Positions 44,068 through 52,680 of a stretch of 59,736 nt of DNA are shown here, in pieces; the stretch's first letter is position 1, and every line of letters starts with the position of its first letter. The DNA is from Erythrobacteraceae bacterium CCH12-C2 (GTDB taxonomy: Bacteria > Pseudomonadota > Alphaproteobacteria > Sphingomonadales > Sphingomonadaceae), in assembly GCA_001556995.1 (NCBI GenBank), contig LSKF01000048.1:1-59736 (forward strand), read 5' to 3'. The notes under the pieces were generated by a model. The model ran no database searches. It had not been told where the DNA came from and saw nothing but the letters and a program-made list of their open reading frames with translations. The position numbers and the translations under genes were made by a program.

Positions 44068-45372
44068 GTGACACCCTTTCCCTTGTCAGACCTGTTCATC
44101 ATCCTCGGCCTCGTCGTGATCAACGGCGTGTTCGCGATGTCGGAGCTGGCCATTGTCTCGGCCAAGACCAGCGCACTCGAAGCCAAGGCGGAAGGCGGGT
44201 CGACCAGCGCGCGCATTGCGATCACGTTGGCGGCGGATCCGGGCAAGTTCCTGTCGACCGTGCAAATCGGGATCACGCTGATCGGAATCATCGCCGGGGC
44301 CTATTCGGGCGCGAGCCTTGGTGGGCCGACCGGCGAACGGATGGCGGCGATGGGCTTGCCGGCGCAGTATGCCGACGAGGCTGGATTTGCGGTGGTGATC
44401 GCGCTGACGACATACCTCAGCGTGGTGGTGGGCGAGCTGGTGCCCAAGCAGCTGGCGCTGCGCAACGCGGTGCCGCTGGCCTTGATCATGGCGCGGCCGA
44501 TGGACTTCCTGTCGCGCGCGGCAGCCCCTCTGGTGTGGCTGCTCGATTCGAGTTCAGCGGCGATCATCCGCCTGTTCGGGATTCGCCGCACCGATGAAGC
44601 CTCGGTCACCGCCGAGGAACTGCACATGATCTTTGCCGAGGCCACCCGGTCGGGTGTGATCGAGGACGAACAACGCCAGCTGCTGACCGGCGTGGTGCGC
44701 TTGGCCGAGCGCCCGGTGCGCGAGATGATGACCCCGCGCACCGATGTCGACTGGATCGAGGCCGATGCCGACCTTGTCGAGATCCGCGAGACGATCGAGG
44801 AAAGCTCGCATTCGCTGCTGCCCGTGGCTGAAGGCTCGCCCGACACGATCCTTGGCGTGGTCAAGGTGCGCGATGTGCTGGCAGCGATGGTGGCGGGTGA
44901 GGCGGTGTCGATCCGCGCGATGATGCACAAGGTCGAGGTGGTGCCCGATCAGCTCGACGCAATGGACGCGCTCAGGGTGCTGCAATCGGCCGAAGTGGCG
45001 ATGGCAGCGGTGACCGACGAATATGGCCATTTCGAAGGGATCGTCACCCCCGTCGATCTGCTCACGTCCATTGTCGGCAACTTCGCCAGCGATTCGGTTG
45101 ATGGCGACCTGCCCTCGGTTGTCGAGCGCGAGGATGGCTCGCTCTTGGTGTCAGGCTCGCTGTCTGCCGATGCCCTCGCGGATCGGTTGGGGCTCGATTA
45201 CGGCGAGGATCGTGAGTTTGGCACAGCGGCGGGCTATGCCTTGTCGGTGATGAAGAAGCTGCCGGGCGAGGGCGAATATTTCATCGATCAGGGTTGGCGT
45301 TTCGAAGTGGTCGACATGGACGGCCGCCGGATCGACAAGCTGCTGGTGAGCAAGGTGGCTGAGGGGGAGTGA
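44068..45372 (+). CDS. Hemolysin/CorC family protein (DUF21-CBS-CorC/HlyC)
   Basis: It is an inner-membrane protein of 434 residues from GTG 44068; a TTG at 44029 would extend it by 13. The DUF21/CNNM membrane domain (about 8-190) contains VVINGVFAMSELAIVSAKTSALEAKAEGGSTSA and GITLIGIIAGAYSGASLG. Two CBS repeats lie at about 205-335 (MMTPRTDVDWIEADADLVEIRETIEESSHSLLPVAEG). The CorC/HlyC C-terminal domain follows. The family is linked to Mg2+ or other cation transport; the hemolysin name is historical. Confidence 0.92.
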   Translation: MTPFPLSDLFIILGLVVINGVFAMSELAIVSAKTSALEAKAEGGSTSARIAITLAADPGKFLSTVQIGITLIGIIAGAYSGASLGGPTGERMAAMGLPAQYADEAGFAVVIALTTYLSVVVGELVPKQLALRNAVPLALIMARPMDFLSRAAAPLVWLLDSSSAAIIRLFGIRRTDEASVTAEELHMIFAEATRSGVIEDEQRQLLTGVVRLAERPVREMMTPRTDVDWIEADADLVEIRETIEESSHSLLPVAEGSPDTILGVVKVRDVLAAMVAGEAVSIRAMMHKVEVVPDQLDAMDALRVLQSAEVAMAAVTDEYGHFEGIVTPVDLLTSIVGNFASDSVDGDLPSVVEREDGSLLVSGSLSADALADRLGLDYGEDREFGTAAGYALSVMKKLPGEGEYFIDQGWRFEVVDMDGRRIDKLLVSKVAEGE

Positions 45373-45383
45373 GACCTCTTACC

Positions 45384-45515
45384 CCCCTCCCCTTGGGGAG
45401 GGGTTGGGGGTGGGGGTACGGCAGTTCGTTATCGCGCCTCCAGCGCACCCCTCTCCAAGCTCCGCTAGCCGCTAAAGCGGCAAGCTTCGCTATCCTCTCC
45501 CCGGACGGGGAGAGG
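45384..45515. repeat. Multi-hairpin palindromic element between convergent genes
   Basis: CCCCTCCCC-tt-GGGGAGGGG (45384-45403) and CCTCTCCCC-ggac-GGGGAGAGG (45494-45515) flank a third dyad, CCGCT-aa-AGCGG, near 45470-45480. It fills the gap between the CorC-like gene and the DUF3035 lipoprotein gene. It may be a dispersed palindrome and may also end both transcripts. Confidence 0.75.
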
Positions 45516-45525
45516 GCGATGGGCC

Positions 45526-45945
45526 TCAGGCGCTCGGAATGACCGTCGAAGCCGACTGCCCGTCGCCTTCAGGCGCGGCGATGATGTCGCGGGTGACGCG
45601 GCCCTTGGCGACCGTGTTGGTGCCGGTGTCGCCCACCACGCTGCGGATGCTCGGTGCGGCACTTCCGGCGCGGTCAAGCACGCTGGTCTCGACCCTGCTA
45701 CGCGGTGCGGGGCCGCCGAACAGCGCGTCCAATGCCTGCTCCGAAGCCGTGCCTTCCGACGGACGCGGCGCGCCCGGGGCGGGCGGAGTCAGGGTGAAGT
45801 CGGGCGGCACCACCAGCGGGGCCTGCCGCTGCACTGCAAATTCATCGGGCCGATCGCGGTTGAACACGCCGCCGCCAGCCCCGCAGGCGGACAGCAGGGC
45901 CGAAGCGCCGGTGAGCAGGACGAGGGGTGCAAACTTACGCATCAT
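45526..45945 (-). CDS. DUF3035 family lipoprotein
   Basis: It has 139 residues from ATG 45945 (45942 also possible), with GGAGAG upstream. The lipobox is SALLSAC near residue 21. The mature start NRDRPDEFAVQRQAPLVVPPDFTLTPPAPGAPRP is the family hallmark; the function is unknown. Its start overlaps the lspA stop, so a lipoprotein is encoded directly after the lipoprotein signal peptidase, an arrangement common in alphaproteobacteria. Confidence 0.88.
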   Translation of the reverse strand: MMRKFAPLVLLTGASALLSACGAGGGVFNRDRPDEFAVQRQAPLVVPPDFTLTPPAPGAPRPSEGTASEQALDALFGGPAPRSRVETSVLDRAGSAAPSIRSVVGDTGTNTVAKGRVTRDIIAAPEGDGQSASTVIPSA

Positions 45946-46471
45946 TAGGCTCTCCACGGGGCATATCCCCGGCTTGGGTGTCGGCCTTGTCGCGCACCAG
46001 CAGGCTGCGGGCAAGGATTATGACAACGCCGATGGTAATCGCGGCGTCAGCAATGTTGAAGATCAGGAAAGGGCGAAAATCGCCAATATGGAAATCGGCA
46101 TAATCGATGACATAGCCCAGATCATAACGATCGCGGATATTGCCGAGCGCCCCGCCGAGGATCAGCGCAAGGCCAAGGATATCGCCCAGCCATTTCTCGC
46201 GCATCATCCACACCAGCACCACCAGCGCGATCACCCCGGTCAACAGCACCAGCAGCCAGCGGGTCTCCATATTGGTCGCCTGCAGCATCCCGAGGGAAAT
46301 CCCCCGGTTCTCGGTATAGGTGAGATCGAAGAACGGCAGCAGATCGATCCGCCCCACCTGACGCAGCGCCAGCGGGCCGATGACATAGAGCTTCACCGCC
46401 TGATCGATCACCGCGATGAAAGCGGCAAACGCGAGGCCGATAAGGCGATTGCGGGTGAACAAGCCGCTCAT
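45935..46471 (-). CDS. lspA: Lipoprotein signal peptidase
   Basis: It is an inner-membrane aspartyl protease that cleaves prolipoproteins; 178 residues. ATG 46471 overlaps the ileS stop (ATGA). Four transmembrane segments are visible. The catalytic Asp pair is in GGALGNIRDRYDLGYVIDY and FPFLIFNIADAAITIGV-type FRPFLIFNIADAAITIG. The substrate-facing TENRGISLGMLQ also fits (NRGISLG in place of the common NxGaaFg). Confidence 0.96.
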   Translation of the reverse strand: MSGLFTRNRLIGLAFAAFIAVIDQAVKLYVIGPLALRQVGRIDLLPFFDLTYTENRGISLGMLQATNMETRWLLVLLTGVIALVVLVWMMREKWLGDILGLALILGGALGNIRDRYDLGYVIDYADFHIGDFRPFLIFNIADAAITIGVVIILARSLLVRDKADTQAGDMPRGEPNDA

Positions 46472-49365
46472 GCGCTGACAACCGCATCGCAACGACCGCA
46501 CAACGACCCCTCTACCGCCACGTCAGGCAGGTGACGCCAGCAGCGGGTGCATTTGTGGTGGTTGGTCTTGGTCACGATCACCGTGTCGCCCTGCCCGCGC
46601 GTGACTGTCGCGGTGATGAACAGCTCGGCGAGTTGTTCGTCCGTGACGCCCTCGGGCACTGCGGCGGCGGGCACCACCACTTCGGCTTCGAGGCTGGAGC
46701 GGATGGTCTTGTCGCGCCGCAGCGGCTCGATCGCTTCGTTGACCTGATCCCGCAGGGCCCTGAGCTGAGCCCACTTGGCGTGGTCGACCACCACGCCCGG
46801 CACGCTCGGCCATTCGAGCAGGTGGACGCTGCCGCGCTGGCCGTGATCGTCCTCCTCGCCATCCTCGGGATAGCGCGAGAGCCACACTTCCTCCGCCGTG
46901 AACACCAGCACCGGCGCGGCGTAGCGCACCAGCGCGTGGAACAGCAGATCGAGCACGGTGCGATAGGCGTTGCGCGTCGCCGAATCCGGCCCGTCGCAAT
47001 AGAGCGAGTCCTTGCGGATATCGAAGAAGAAGGCCGAAAGGTCCTCGTTGCAGAAATCGACCAGCAGGCGGGTGTAGAGGTTGAAGTCGTAGGCCTCCGC
47101 CGCCGCTTTCAACTTCCCGTCCAACTCGGAAAGCAACGCGAGGATGTAGACCTCCAATTCAGGCAGCTCGCCCGCATCGCTCATATCGCCCACAAACCCG
47201 TCGAGCGCGCCGAGCAGGTAGCGGAAGGTGTTCCTCAGCTTGCGATACTGGTCGCCCACGCCCTTCAGGATCTCATCCCCGATGCGGTGATCCTCGGTGA
47301 AGTCGACCGAAAGCGCCCACAGACGGATGATATCCGCGCCGTAGGTCTCCATCACTTTCAGCGGATCGACCGTGTTGCCGAGGCTCTTCGACATCTTCTT
47401 GCCCTTGGCATCCATCGTGAAGCCGTGGGTGAGAACCTGATCATAAGGCGCGCGGCCGCGTGTGGCGCAGGATTGCAGCAGCGAGGATTGGAACCAGCCG
47501 CGATGCTGGTCCGATCCTTCGAGGTAGAGGTTGGCGGGCCATTGCAGGTCCGGCCAGCGCCCCGATTCCAGCACGAAGGCATGGGTGCAGCCGCTATCGA
47601 ACCACACGTCGAGAATGTCGGTGACCATTGCGTAGTCGTCGGGGTTGTGATCGGGGCCGAGGAAGGCGGCCTTGTTGGCGCTGTTCCAGGCGTCCATGCC
47701 TTCCGCGTTCACGGCGGCGACGATGCGCGCGTTGACCTCGGCGTCTTGCAGGTACGAGCCATCCGGCCGCACGAAGAGCGTGATCGGCACGCCCCAGGCG
47801 CGCTGGCGCGAGAGCACCCAGTCGGGGCGGCCTTCCACCATCGCACCGATGCGGTTGCGGCCCTTTTCGGGGATGAACTGGACCCGGGCGATTTCGGCGG
47901 TGGCGCGCTCGCGCAAGGTCGAATGGTCGTAGCTCACGAAAGGCGCGATGGCCCCGCCGAGCGGGCCGGTGGGGATGACCTCGAAATCGCCGGTGTCGAC
48001 CGGCTTGTCCATCGGCACGAACCACTGCGGGGTGCAGCGGAAGATCACCTTGGCTTTGGAGCGCCACGAGTGCGGGTAGGAGTGCTGGTAATCCGCGCTC
48101 GCGGCGAGCAGCGCGCCCGCTTCGCTCAGGTCCGAGCAGATCGGGCCGTCGGGCGCGTTGAACTTGGGGTTGATGACGCTCATGCGGCGCTCGTCTGCCG
48201 CGCCCAGCCACGGCCAGTCGTCGCGGTAGCGCCCGTCATCCATCACCGCGAAGACGGGGTTGATGCCGTTCGCCTTGCAGAGGTCGAAGTCGTCCTCGCC
48301 ATGATCGGGCGCCATGTGGACGAGGCCGGTGCCAGAGTCGGTGGTGACGAAGTCGCCGGGGAGCAGCGGGCGCGGTGTCGCATAGAATCCGCCGAGGTGA
48401 TGCATCGGGTGGCGGGCCTTAGCATCTGCGAGTGTTCCCGGCTTCAGGAGACCGAGACCCTGATCTACCGCCGTCAATCCAAGTCGTGAGAGCAATGCGC
48501 TCTCAAGGTTAAGCGCGTAGATATACCTTTGACCGTTGATTACCGAGACGACGTATTCAATGTCCCGCCCATAAGCGATCGCCTGATTGACCGGGATCGT
48601 CCAAGGCGTCGTCGTCCAGATAATGACCGAAGCTCCGACAAGGCTTGGATCTTGCGAACACTCGACAATCTCGAACGCCACGTCGATCTGGGTTGAAGTG
48701 ATGTCCTCGTATTCGACCTCCGCCTCGGCCAGCGCGGTCTGTTCAACCGGGGACCACATCACCGGCTTCGAACCGCGATAGAGGTTCCCCGCCTCGGCCA
48801 GCTTCAAAAGCTCGGCGACGATCACCGCCTCGCTCTCCTTCTGCATGGTGAGGTAGGGGTGGTCCCAATCGCCCATGATGCCGAGGCGCTTCAGCTGCGC
48901 GCGCTGCACGTCGACCCAGCGTTGCGCATAGGCGCGGCACTCGTCGCGGAAGGCCTTTACCGCCGCCTCGTCGCGCCCGGCTCCGGTGAGGACGGGCTTG
49001 GGCTTCTTCTCCTTGCGGTAGGCTTCCTCGACCTTCCACTCGATGGGGAGGCCGTGGCAATCCCAGCCCGGCACGTAAGGCGCATCGCGGCCCAAGAGGT
49101 TCTGGGTGCGGCAGACCATGTCCTTGAGGATGTGGTTCAGTGCATGGCCTATATGCATGTCGCCATTGGCGTAGGGCGGGCCATCGTGGAGGATGAACTT
49201 TTCCCGGCCCCGCCGCGCTTCGCGCAGGGCCTTGTAGAGGCCAATCTCTTCCCAACGCGCGGCAATGCCCGGCTCCTTCTGGGGGAGGCCGGCCTTCATG
49301 GGGAAATCGGTCTTCGGCAGGAAGACGGTGTCCCTGTAATCGCGTTGGGTGTTGTCGTCGGTCAT
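46468..49365 (-). CDS. ileS: Isoleucine-tRNA ligase
   Basis: It is a class I aminoacyl-tRNA synthetase of 965 residues from ATG 49365. The HIGH motif is PPYANGDMHIGHALNHILKDM (about 65-80) and KMSKS is in AKGKKMSKSLGNTVDP. The editing domain lies between them. The C-terminal zinc finger is intact (CTRCWRHLPDVAVEGSLCGRCDAVV). It is the first gene of ileS-lspA-DUF3035. Confidence 0.98.
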   Translation of the reverse strand: MTDDNTQRDYRDTVFLPKTDFPMKAGLPQKEPGIAARWEEIGLYKALREARRGREKFILHDGPPYANGDMHIGHALNHILKDMVCRTQNLLGRDAPYVPGWDCHGLPIEWKVEEAYRKEKKPKPVLTGAGRDEAAVKAFRDECRAYAQRWVDVQRAQLKRLGIMGDWDHPYLTMQKESEAVIVAELLKLAEAGNLYRGSKPVMWSPVEQTALAEAEVEYEDITSTQIDVAFEIVECSQDPSLVGASVIIWTTTPWTIPVNQAIAYGRDIEYVVSVINGQRYIYALNLESALLSRLGLTAVDQGLGLLKPGTLADAKARHPMHHLGGFYATPRPLLPGDFVTTDSGTGLVHMAPDHGEDDFDLCKANGINPVFAVMDDGRYRDDWPWLGAADERRMSVINPKFNAPDGPICSDLSEAGALLAASADYQHSYPHSWRSKAKVIFRCTPQWFVPMDKPVDTGDFEVIPTGPLGGAIAPFVSYDHSTLRERATAEIARVQFIPEKGRNRIGAMVEGRPDWVLSRQRAWGVPITLFVRPDGSYLQDAEVNARIVAAVNAEGMDAWNSANKAAFLGPDHNPDDYAMVTDILDVWFDSGCTHAFVLESGRWPDLQWPANLYLEGSDQHRGWFQSSLLQSCATRGRAPYDQVLTHGFTMDAKGKKMSKSLGNTVDPLKVMETYGADIIRLWALSVDFTEDHRIGDEILKGVGDQYRKLRNTFRYLLGALDGFVGDMSDAGELPELEVYILALLSELDGKLKAAAEAYDFNLYTRLLVDFCNEDLSAFFFDIRKDSLYCDGPDSATRNAYRTVLDLLFHALVRYAAPVLVFTAEEVWLSRYPEDGEEDDHGQRGSVHLLEWPSVPGVVVDHAKWAQLRALRDQVNEAIEPLRRDKTIRSSLEAEVVVPAAAVPEGVTDEQLAELFITATVTRGQGDTVIVTKTNHHKCTRCWRHLPDVAVEGSLCGRCDAVVSA

Positions 49366-49422
49366 GGTGCGCGGGGCCTTAGCGGGCGGGCGGGGTTTGC
49401 GCAATTTGTCTTGGCAGGAATG

Positions 49423-49573
49423 GGTTCGCGCAGAGACCGCAGAGGAGCAGAGGGCGCAGAGGGATTGTACTTCGGCGCAGCCGCATCAAGAAATCGCCAC
49501 ATTGGGACGTAATGCCTGCGGCGCAGAACGAGACCTCCGCGCCCTCTGCTCCTCTTCGGTCTCTGCGCGAACC
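49423..49573. repeat. 151-base element with 40-base terminal inverted repeats
   Basis: Arms 49423-49462 and 49534-49573 match in 38 of 40 positions as reverse complements (outer end GGTTCGCGCAGAGACCG; inner part AGAGGAGCAGAGGGCGC). A 71-base centre with further partial symmetry (ctgcggcgcag) has no coding potential. It occupies the gap between ribF (ends 49577) and ileS. Confidence 0.9.
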
Positions 49574-49576
49574 AAC

Positions 49577-50503
49577 TCAACCCAGCAACCGCCGCGCCTC
49601 GGCGCAATCCTTGTCCATCTGTGCGATCAGCGCTTCGAGGCTGTCAAACTTCGCCTCGCCGCGCAGGAAGTGGTGGAAGGCGACTTCGATCTCCTGCCCA
49701 TAGAGGTCACCGGAAAAATCGAAGAAATAGGGTTCGAGCAGCTCCTTGGGCGGTTCGAACTGCGGGCGGATGCCGATATTGGCCGCGCCGTGGAGCACCT
49801 GACCGGTGGACAGAATGCGGCCCGTAACGGCGTAGATGCCGTATTTGGGACGCAGGTAGTTATCGATGGCGAGGTTGGCGGTGGGATAACCGATGGTCCG
49901 CCCGCGCTTGTCGCCGTGTTCGACGATACCCCTGATGGCGAAGGGACGGGTCATCAGGCGGGCAGCCTCCTGCGGGTCGCCATCGCGCAGCGCCTGACGG
50001 ATGCGGCTGGAGGAGACGATTTCGCCCCCCTCTGCCACCGCCGCAACCACCCGCGATTGCAGGCCCAGTTCGCCGCCCAGCGAGCGCAGCAGATCGACAT
50101 TGCCCTTCGCGCCCCTTCCAAAGGTGAAATCGCCCCCCGTCACTACGCCGTGCGCGCCGAAGCGGTCGATCAGGATGCGCTGGATGAAGTCCTCCGCGCT
50201 GGTTCCGGCAAGGTCAGCATCGAAGTGAAATACCAGCATCGCGGTTGCACCAGCGGCGAGATAGAGCTCCCGACGCTGCTCCATCGTGGTCAGCCGAAAG
50301 GGCGGCACCTCGGGGCGGAAGAAGCGGACCGGATGAGGGTCGAAGGTGGCGATGATCGAGGGGCGGCCCTCGGCCTGCGCCCAGCGGATCGCCTCGCCCG
50401 CCACCGCCTGATGCCCGCGATGGAACCCATCGAAATTGCCGAGCGCAATCACCGCGCCGCGCAGCGCCTCAGGGATGGCATTGCGATGATCGAGCCAGCG
50501 CAT
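49577..50503 (-). CDS. ribF: Bifunctional riboflavin kinase/FAD synthetase
   Basis: It makes FMN and FAD; 308 residues. ATG 50503 lies in a TGATG overlap with the folA stop. The FAD synthetase half has AVIALGNFDGFHRGHQAV (HxGH-like) and DFTFGRGAKGNVDLL with SSSRIRQALRDGD. The kinase half has GRTIGYPTANLAIDNYLRPKYGIYAV. It is last in gpmA-purE-purK-folA-ribF. Confidence 0.96.
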   Translation of the reverse strand: MRWLDHRNAIPEALRGAVIALGNFDGFHRGHQAVAGEAIRWAQAEGRPSIIATFDPHPVRFFRPEVPPFRLTTMEQRRELYLAAGATAMLVFHFDADLAGTSAEDFIQRILIDRFGAHGVVTGGDFTFGRGAKGNVDLLRSLGGELGLQSRVVAAVAEGGEIVSSSRIRQALRDGDPQEAARLMTRPFAIRGIVEHGDKRGRTIGYPTANLAIDNYLRPKYGIYAVTGRILSTGQVLHGAANIGIRPQFEPPKELLEPYFFDFSGDLYGQEIEVAFHHFLRGEAKFDSLEALIAQMDKDCAEARRLLG

Positions 50504-51006
50504 CAGGCCTGTGCCCCTCGGCGGAAGGTAAGGAAAGAGAAGGCGGGATGCGCGCCGTCCGCCGCGTGATCCTCGCGCGCGGCGAGCACCCATTCGCGGC
50601 CCGGTTCGGGCATAAAGGTGTCGCCCGGATACTCGGCATGGATCTGCGTCAGCTCGATCCGGTGGGCGAGGGGCATGAACACGTCATAGATCGCCGCCCC
50701 GCCGATGATCGCGACCTCGCCGCTGTCATTACCATTGCTCGCCAGCGCCAGCGCCTCCTTGACCGACCCGGCCATTTCCACTCCCTCAGCGGCAAAGCTG
50801 TCACGCCGGGAGAGCACGATATGGCGGCGGCTCGGGAGCAAGCCGGGGAGGCTTTCAAAGGTCTTGCGCCCCATGACCATCGGCTTGCCGATCGTCAGCG
50901 CCTTGAAGCGCTTGAGGTCAGCGGGCAGGCGCCACGGCAGGCCGCCGTCATTGCCAATCGCGCCATTGGCGGCGCGGGCATAGATCAGGACGATTTCCGG
51001 GGTCAT
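50503..51006 (-). CDS. folA: Dihydrofolate reductase
   Basis: It reduces dihydrofolate with NADPH; 167 residues. ATG 51006 overlaps the purK stop (ATGA). Motifs are IYARAANGAIGNDGGLPWRLPADLKRFKALTIGKPMVMGRKTFESL and VAIIGGAAIYDVFMPLAHRIELTQIHAEYPGDTFMPE. Asp in the LPADLK segment is the catalytic acid. The family often contains thyA beside it, but here purK and ribF flank it. Confidence 0.96.
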   Translation of the reverse strand: MTPEIVLIYARAANGAIGNDGGLPWRLPADLKRFKALTIGKPMVMGRKTFESLPGLLPSRRHIVLSRRDSFAAEGVEMAGSVKEALALASNGNDSGEVAIIGGAAIYDVFMPLAHRIELTQIHAEYPGDTFMPEPGREWVLAAREDHAADGAHPAFSFLTFRRGAQA

Positions 51007-52073
51007 CGTATCGCGTGGCTCACGCGGGTGACGTGGCCCATCTTGCGCCCTTCGCGCACCTCGCGCTTGCCGTAGAGGTGCAGGTGCGGCTCGCCCGGCT
51101 CGGCCAGGATCGCATGGGCGCGCAGGGCGTCTTCGCCGACGATGTTGCGCATTTCGATGGCTTCGAACCGGGTGACGGTGCCGCCCAGCGGCAGGCCGCA
51201 AATCGCGCGGATGTGGTTTTCGAATTGGCTGGTGGCCGCGCCTTCAATCGTCCAGTGCCCGGAGTTGTGGACCCGCGGGGCCATTTCGTTGAACACCGGG
51301 CCATTCCGGGTGGCGAAAAATTCGAGCGTCAGCACCCCGACATAGCCCAGCGCCTCGGCCGTCCGCGCAGCGATGTCGCGTGCGGCAGGCACCTGCGATT
51401 CGACCAGAGCGCCCGCCGGCAGGATCGATTGCGCCAGCATGCCGCCTTCGTGGAGGTTGGCCGTCGAATCCCAGAACCGGATCGTGCCATCCCGCCCGCG
51501 CACCAGAATCACGGAAAACTCCGTCTCGTAGGTGACGAAGCCTTCGTAAATGCAGGCGACGCCCGGAAACCGGATACCGCCCGCCTCCATCGCCGAGCGC
51601 ACCCGCCACTGGCCCTTGCCGTCATAGCCATCGCGTGCGGTTTTAAGGATGCCGGGGGCGCCGATGCTGGTCACCGCCGCGAGGAAATCCGCCTCGGTCT
51701 CGACCCTTGCGTAGGGCGCTGGCGTGCCGCCAAGGCCTGCCACAAATGCCTTTTCGCTCAGCCGGTCCTGCGCGACCTCAAGCGCGCGCGCAGGGCAGGC
51801 TAAAAGCTCCTGCGGCAGGGCGAACACGGTCTGGAGCGGGACGTTCTCGAACTCCCACGTGACGACATCGCAACGTGCCGCGAAATCGGCCAGCGCGGCG
51901 GCGTCGTCCCAAGCGGCCGTGATGAAATCCGTGCAGGCTTCTGCAGCAACATTGTCACCCTCGGGCGCGAAGCCGATCACCTTGTAGCCCAGCTGCAAGG
52001 CGGCGACGGCCATCATACGGCCCAGCTGCCCGCCGCCCAGAATGCCGATGGTTGAGCCTGCTGCCAGCGCCAA
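51003..52073 (-). CDS. purK: 5-(carboxyamino)imidazole ribonucleotide synthase
   Basis: It is the ATP-grasp enzyme of purine synthesis that makes N5-CAIR; 356 residues. The start TTG 52073 gives LALAAGSTIGILGGGQLGRMMAVAALQLGYK and has GGGG (52082-52085) upstream. The frame is open to ATG 52136, but those residues are translated from palindromic repeat copy 4, so they are probably not used. Family motifs include WEFENVP, GILKTARDGYDGKGQWRV and MAPRVHNSGHWTIEGA. Confidence 0.94.
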   Translation of the reverse strand: MALAAGSTIGILGGGQLGRMMAVAALQLGYKVIGFAPEGDNVAAEACTDFITAAWDDAAALADFAARCDVVTWEFENVPLQTVFALPQELLACPARALEVAQDRLSEKAFVAGLGGTPAPYARVETEADFLAAVTSIGAPGILKTARDGYDGKGQWRVRSAMEAGGIRFPGVACIYEGFVTYETEFSVILVRGRDGTIRFWDSTANLHEGGMLAQSILPAGALVESQVPAARDIAARTAEALGYVGVLTLEFFATRNGPVFNEMAPRVHNSGHWTIEGAATSQFENHIRAICGLPLGGTVTRFEAIEMRNIVGEDALRAHAILAEPGEPHLHLYGKREVREGRKMGHVTRVSHAIR

Positions 52074-52083
52074 ACTACTTACC

Positions 52084-52177
52084 CCGTTCGCCCTGAGCCT
52101 GTCGAAGGGCCGTCCTTCGTCTTCGGCGGTTGGCATAAAGAAAAGTGCGGGGCTTCGACAAGCTCAGCCCAAACGGA
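52084..52177. repeat. CTGAGCTTGTCGAAGG palindromic repeat, copy 4 (inside purE-purK)
   Basis: The left end is ccgttcgccctgagcctgtc and the right end is ggcttcgacaagctcagccc, followed by aaacgga. It fills the gap between purE and purK within the operon. Its left end supplies part of the G-rich stretch used as the purK ribosome-binding site. Confidence 0.85.
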
Positions 52178-52185
52178 TTTTATTC

Positions 52186-52680
52186 TCAATCCTCCGGCAC
52201 CTCGGTTACAGCGGCGCTCTTGGCCGCGCGCCAATCCTGCAGGCGTTCTGATAAGTCCTTGTCCGACAGCGCGAGGATCGCCGCTGCCAACAGCCCCGCA
52301 TTCTTGGCCCCGGCCTCGCCGATTGCGAGCGTGCCGACGGGAATGCCGCCGGGCATCTGCACGATCGAGAGCAGGCTATCCATGCCGCTTAAAGCCTTGG
52401 ACTGTACCGGCACGCCCAGCACTGGCAGATGCGTCATGCTGGCGATCATCCCCGGCAGGTGCGCCGCGCCCCCGGCGCCTGCGATGATCACATCGAACCC
52501 CTCACCCTCGGCCCCCTTGGCGAAGGCCACCATCCGGTCGGGCGTGCGGTGGGCCGAGGTGATGCGCGCCTCATAGGGCACCTCGAGCTCGTCCAGCACC
52601 TCGGCGGCGGCCTTCATGGTGGGCCAGTCAGACTGGCTCCCCATCACGATTGCGACCCTGCCCCCGGTTACGTCCATCAT
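52186..52680 (-). CDS. purE: 5-(carboxyamino)imidazole ribonucleotide mutase
   Basis: It converts N5-CAIR to CAIR; 164 residues. Family motifs are [42 protein letters not shown] and [61 protein letters not shown] 52680 is in an ATGA overlap with the gpmA stop and follows GAAGGA. It is separated from purK by repeat copy 4. Confidence 0.97.
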   Translation of the reverse strand: MMDVTGGRVAIVMGSQSDWPTMKAAAEVLDELEVPYEARITSAHRTPDRMVAFAKGAEGEGFDVIIAGAGGAAHLPGMIASMTHLPVLGVPVQSKALSGMDSLLSIVQMPGGIPVGTLAIGEAGAKNAGLLAAAILALSDKDLSERLQDWRAAKSAAVTEVPED

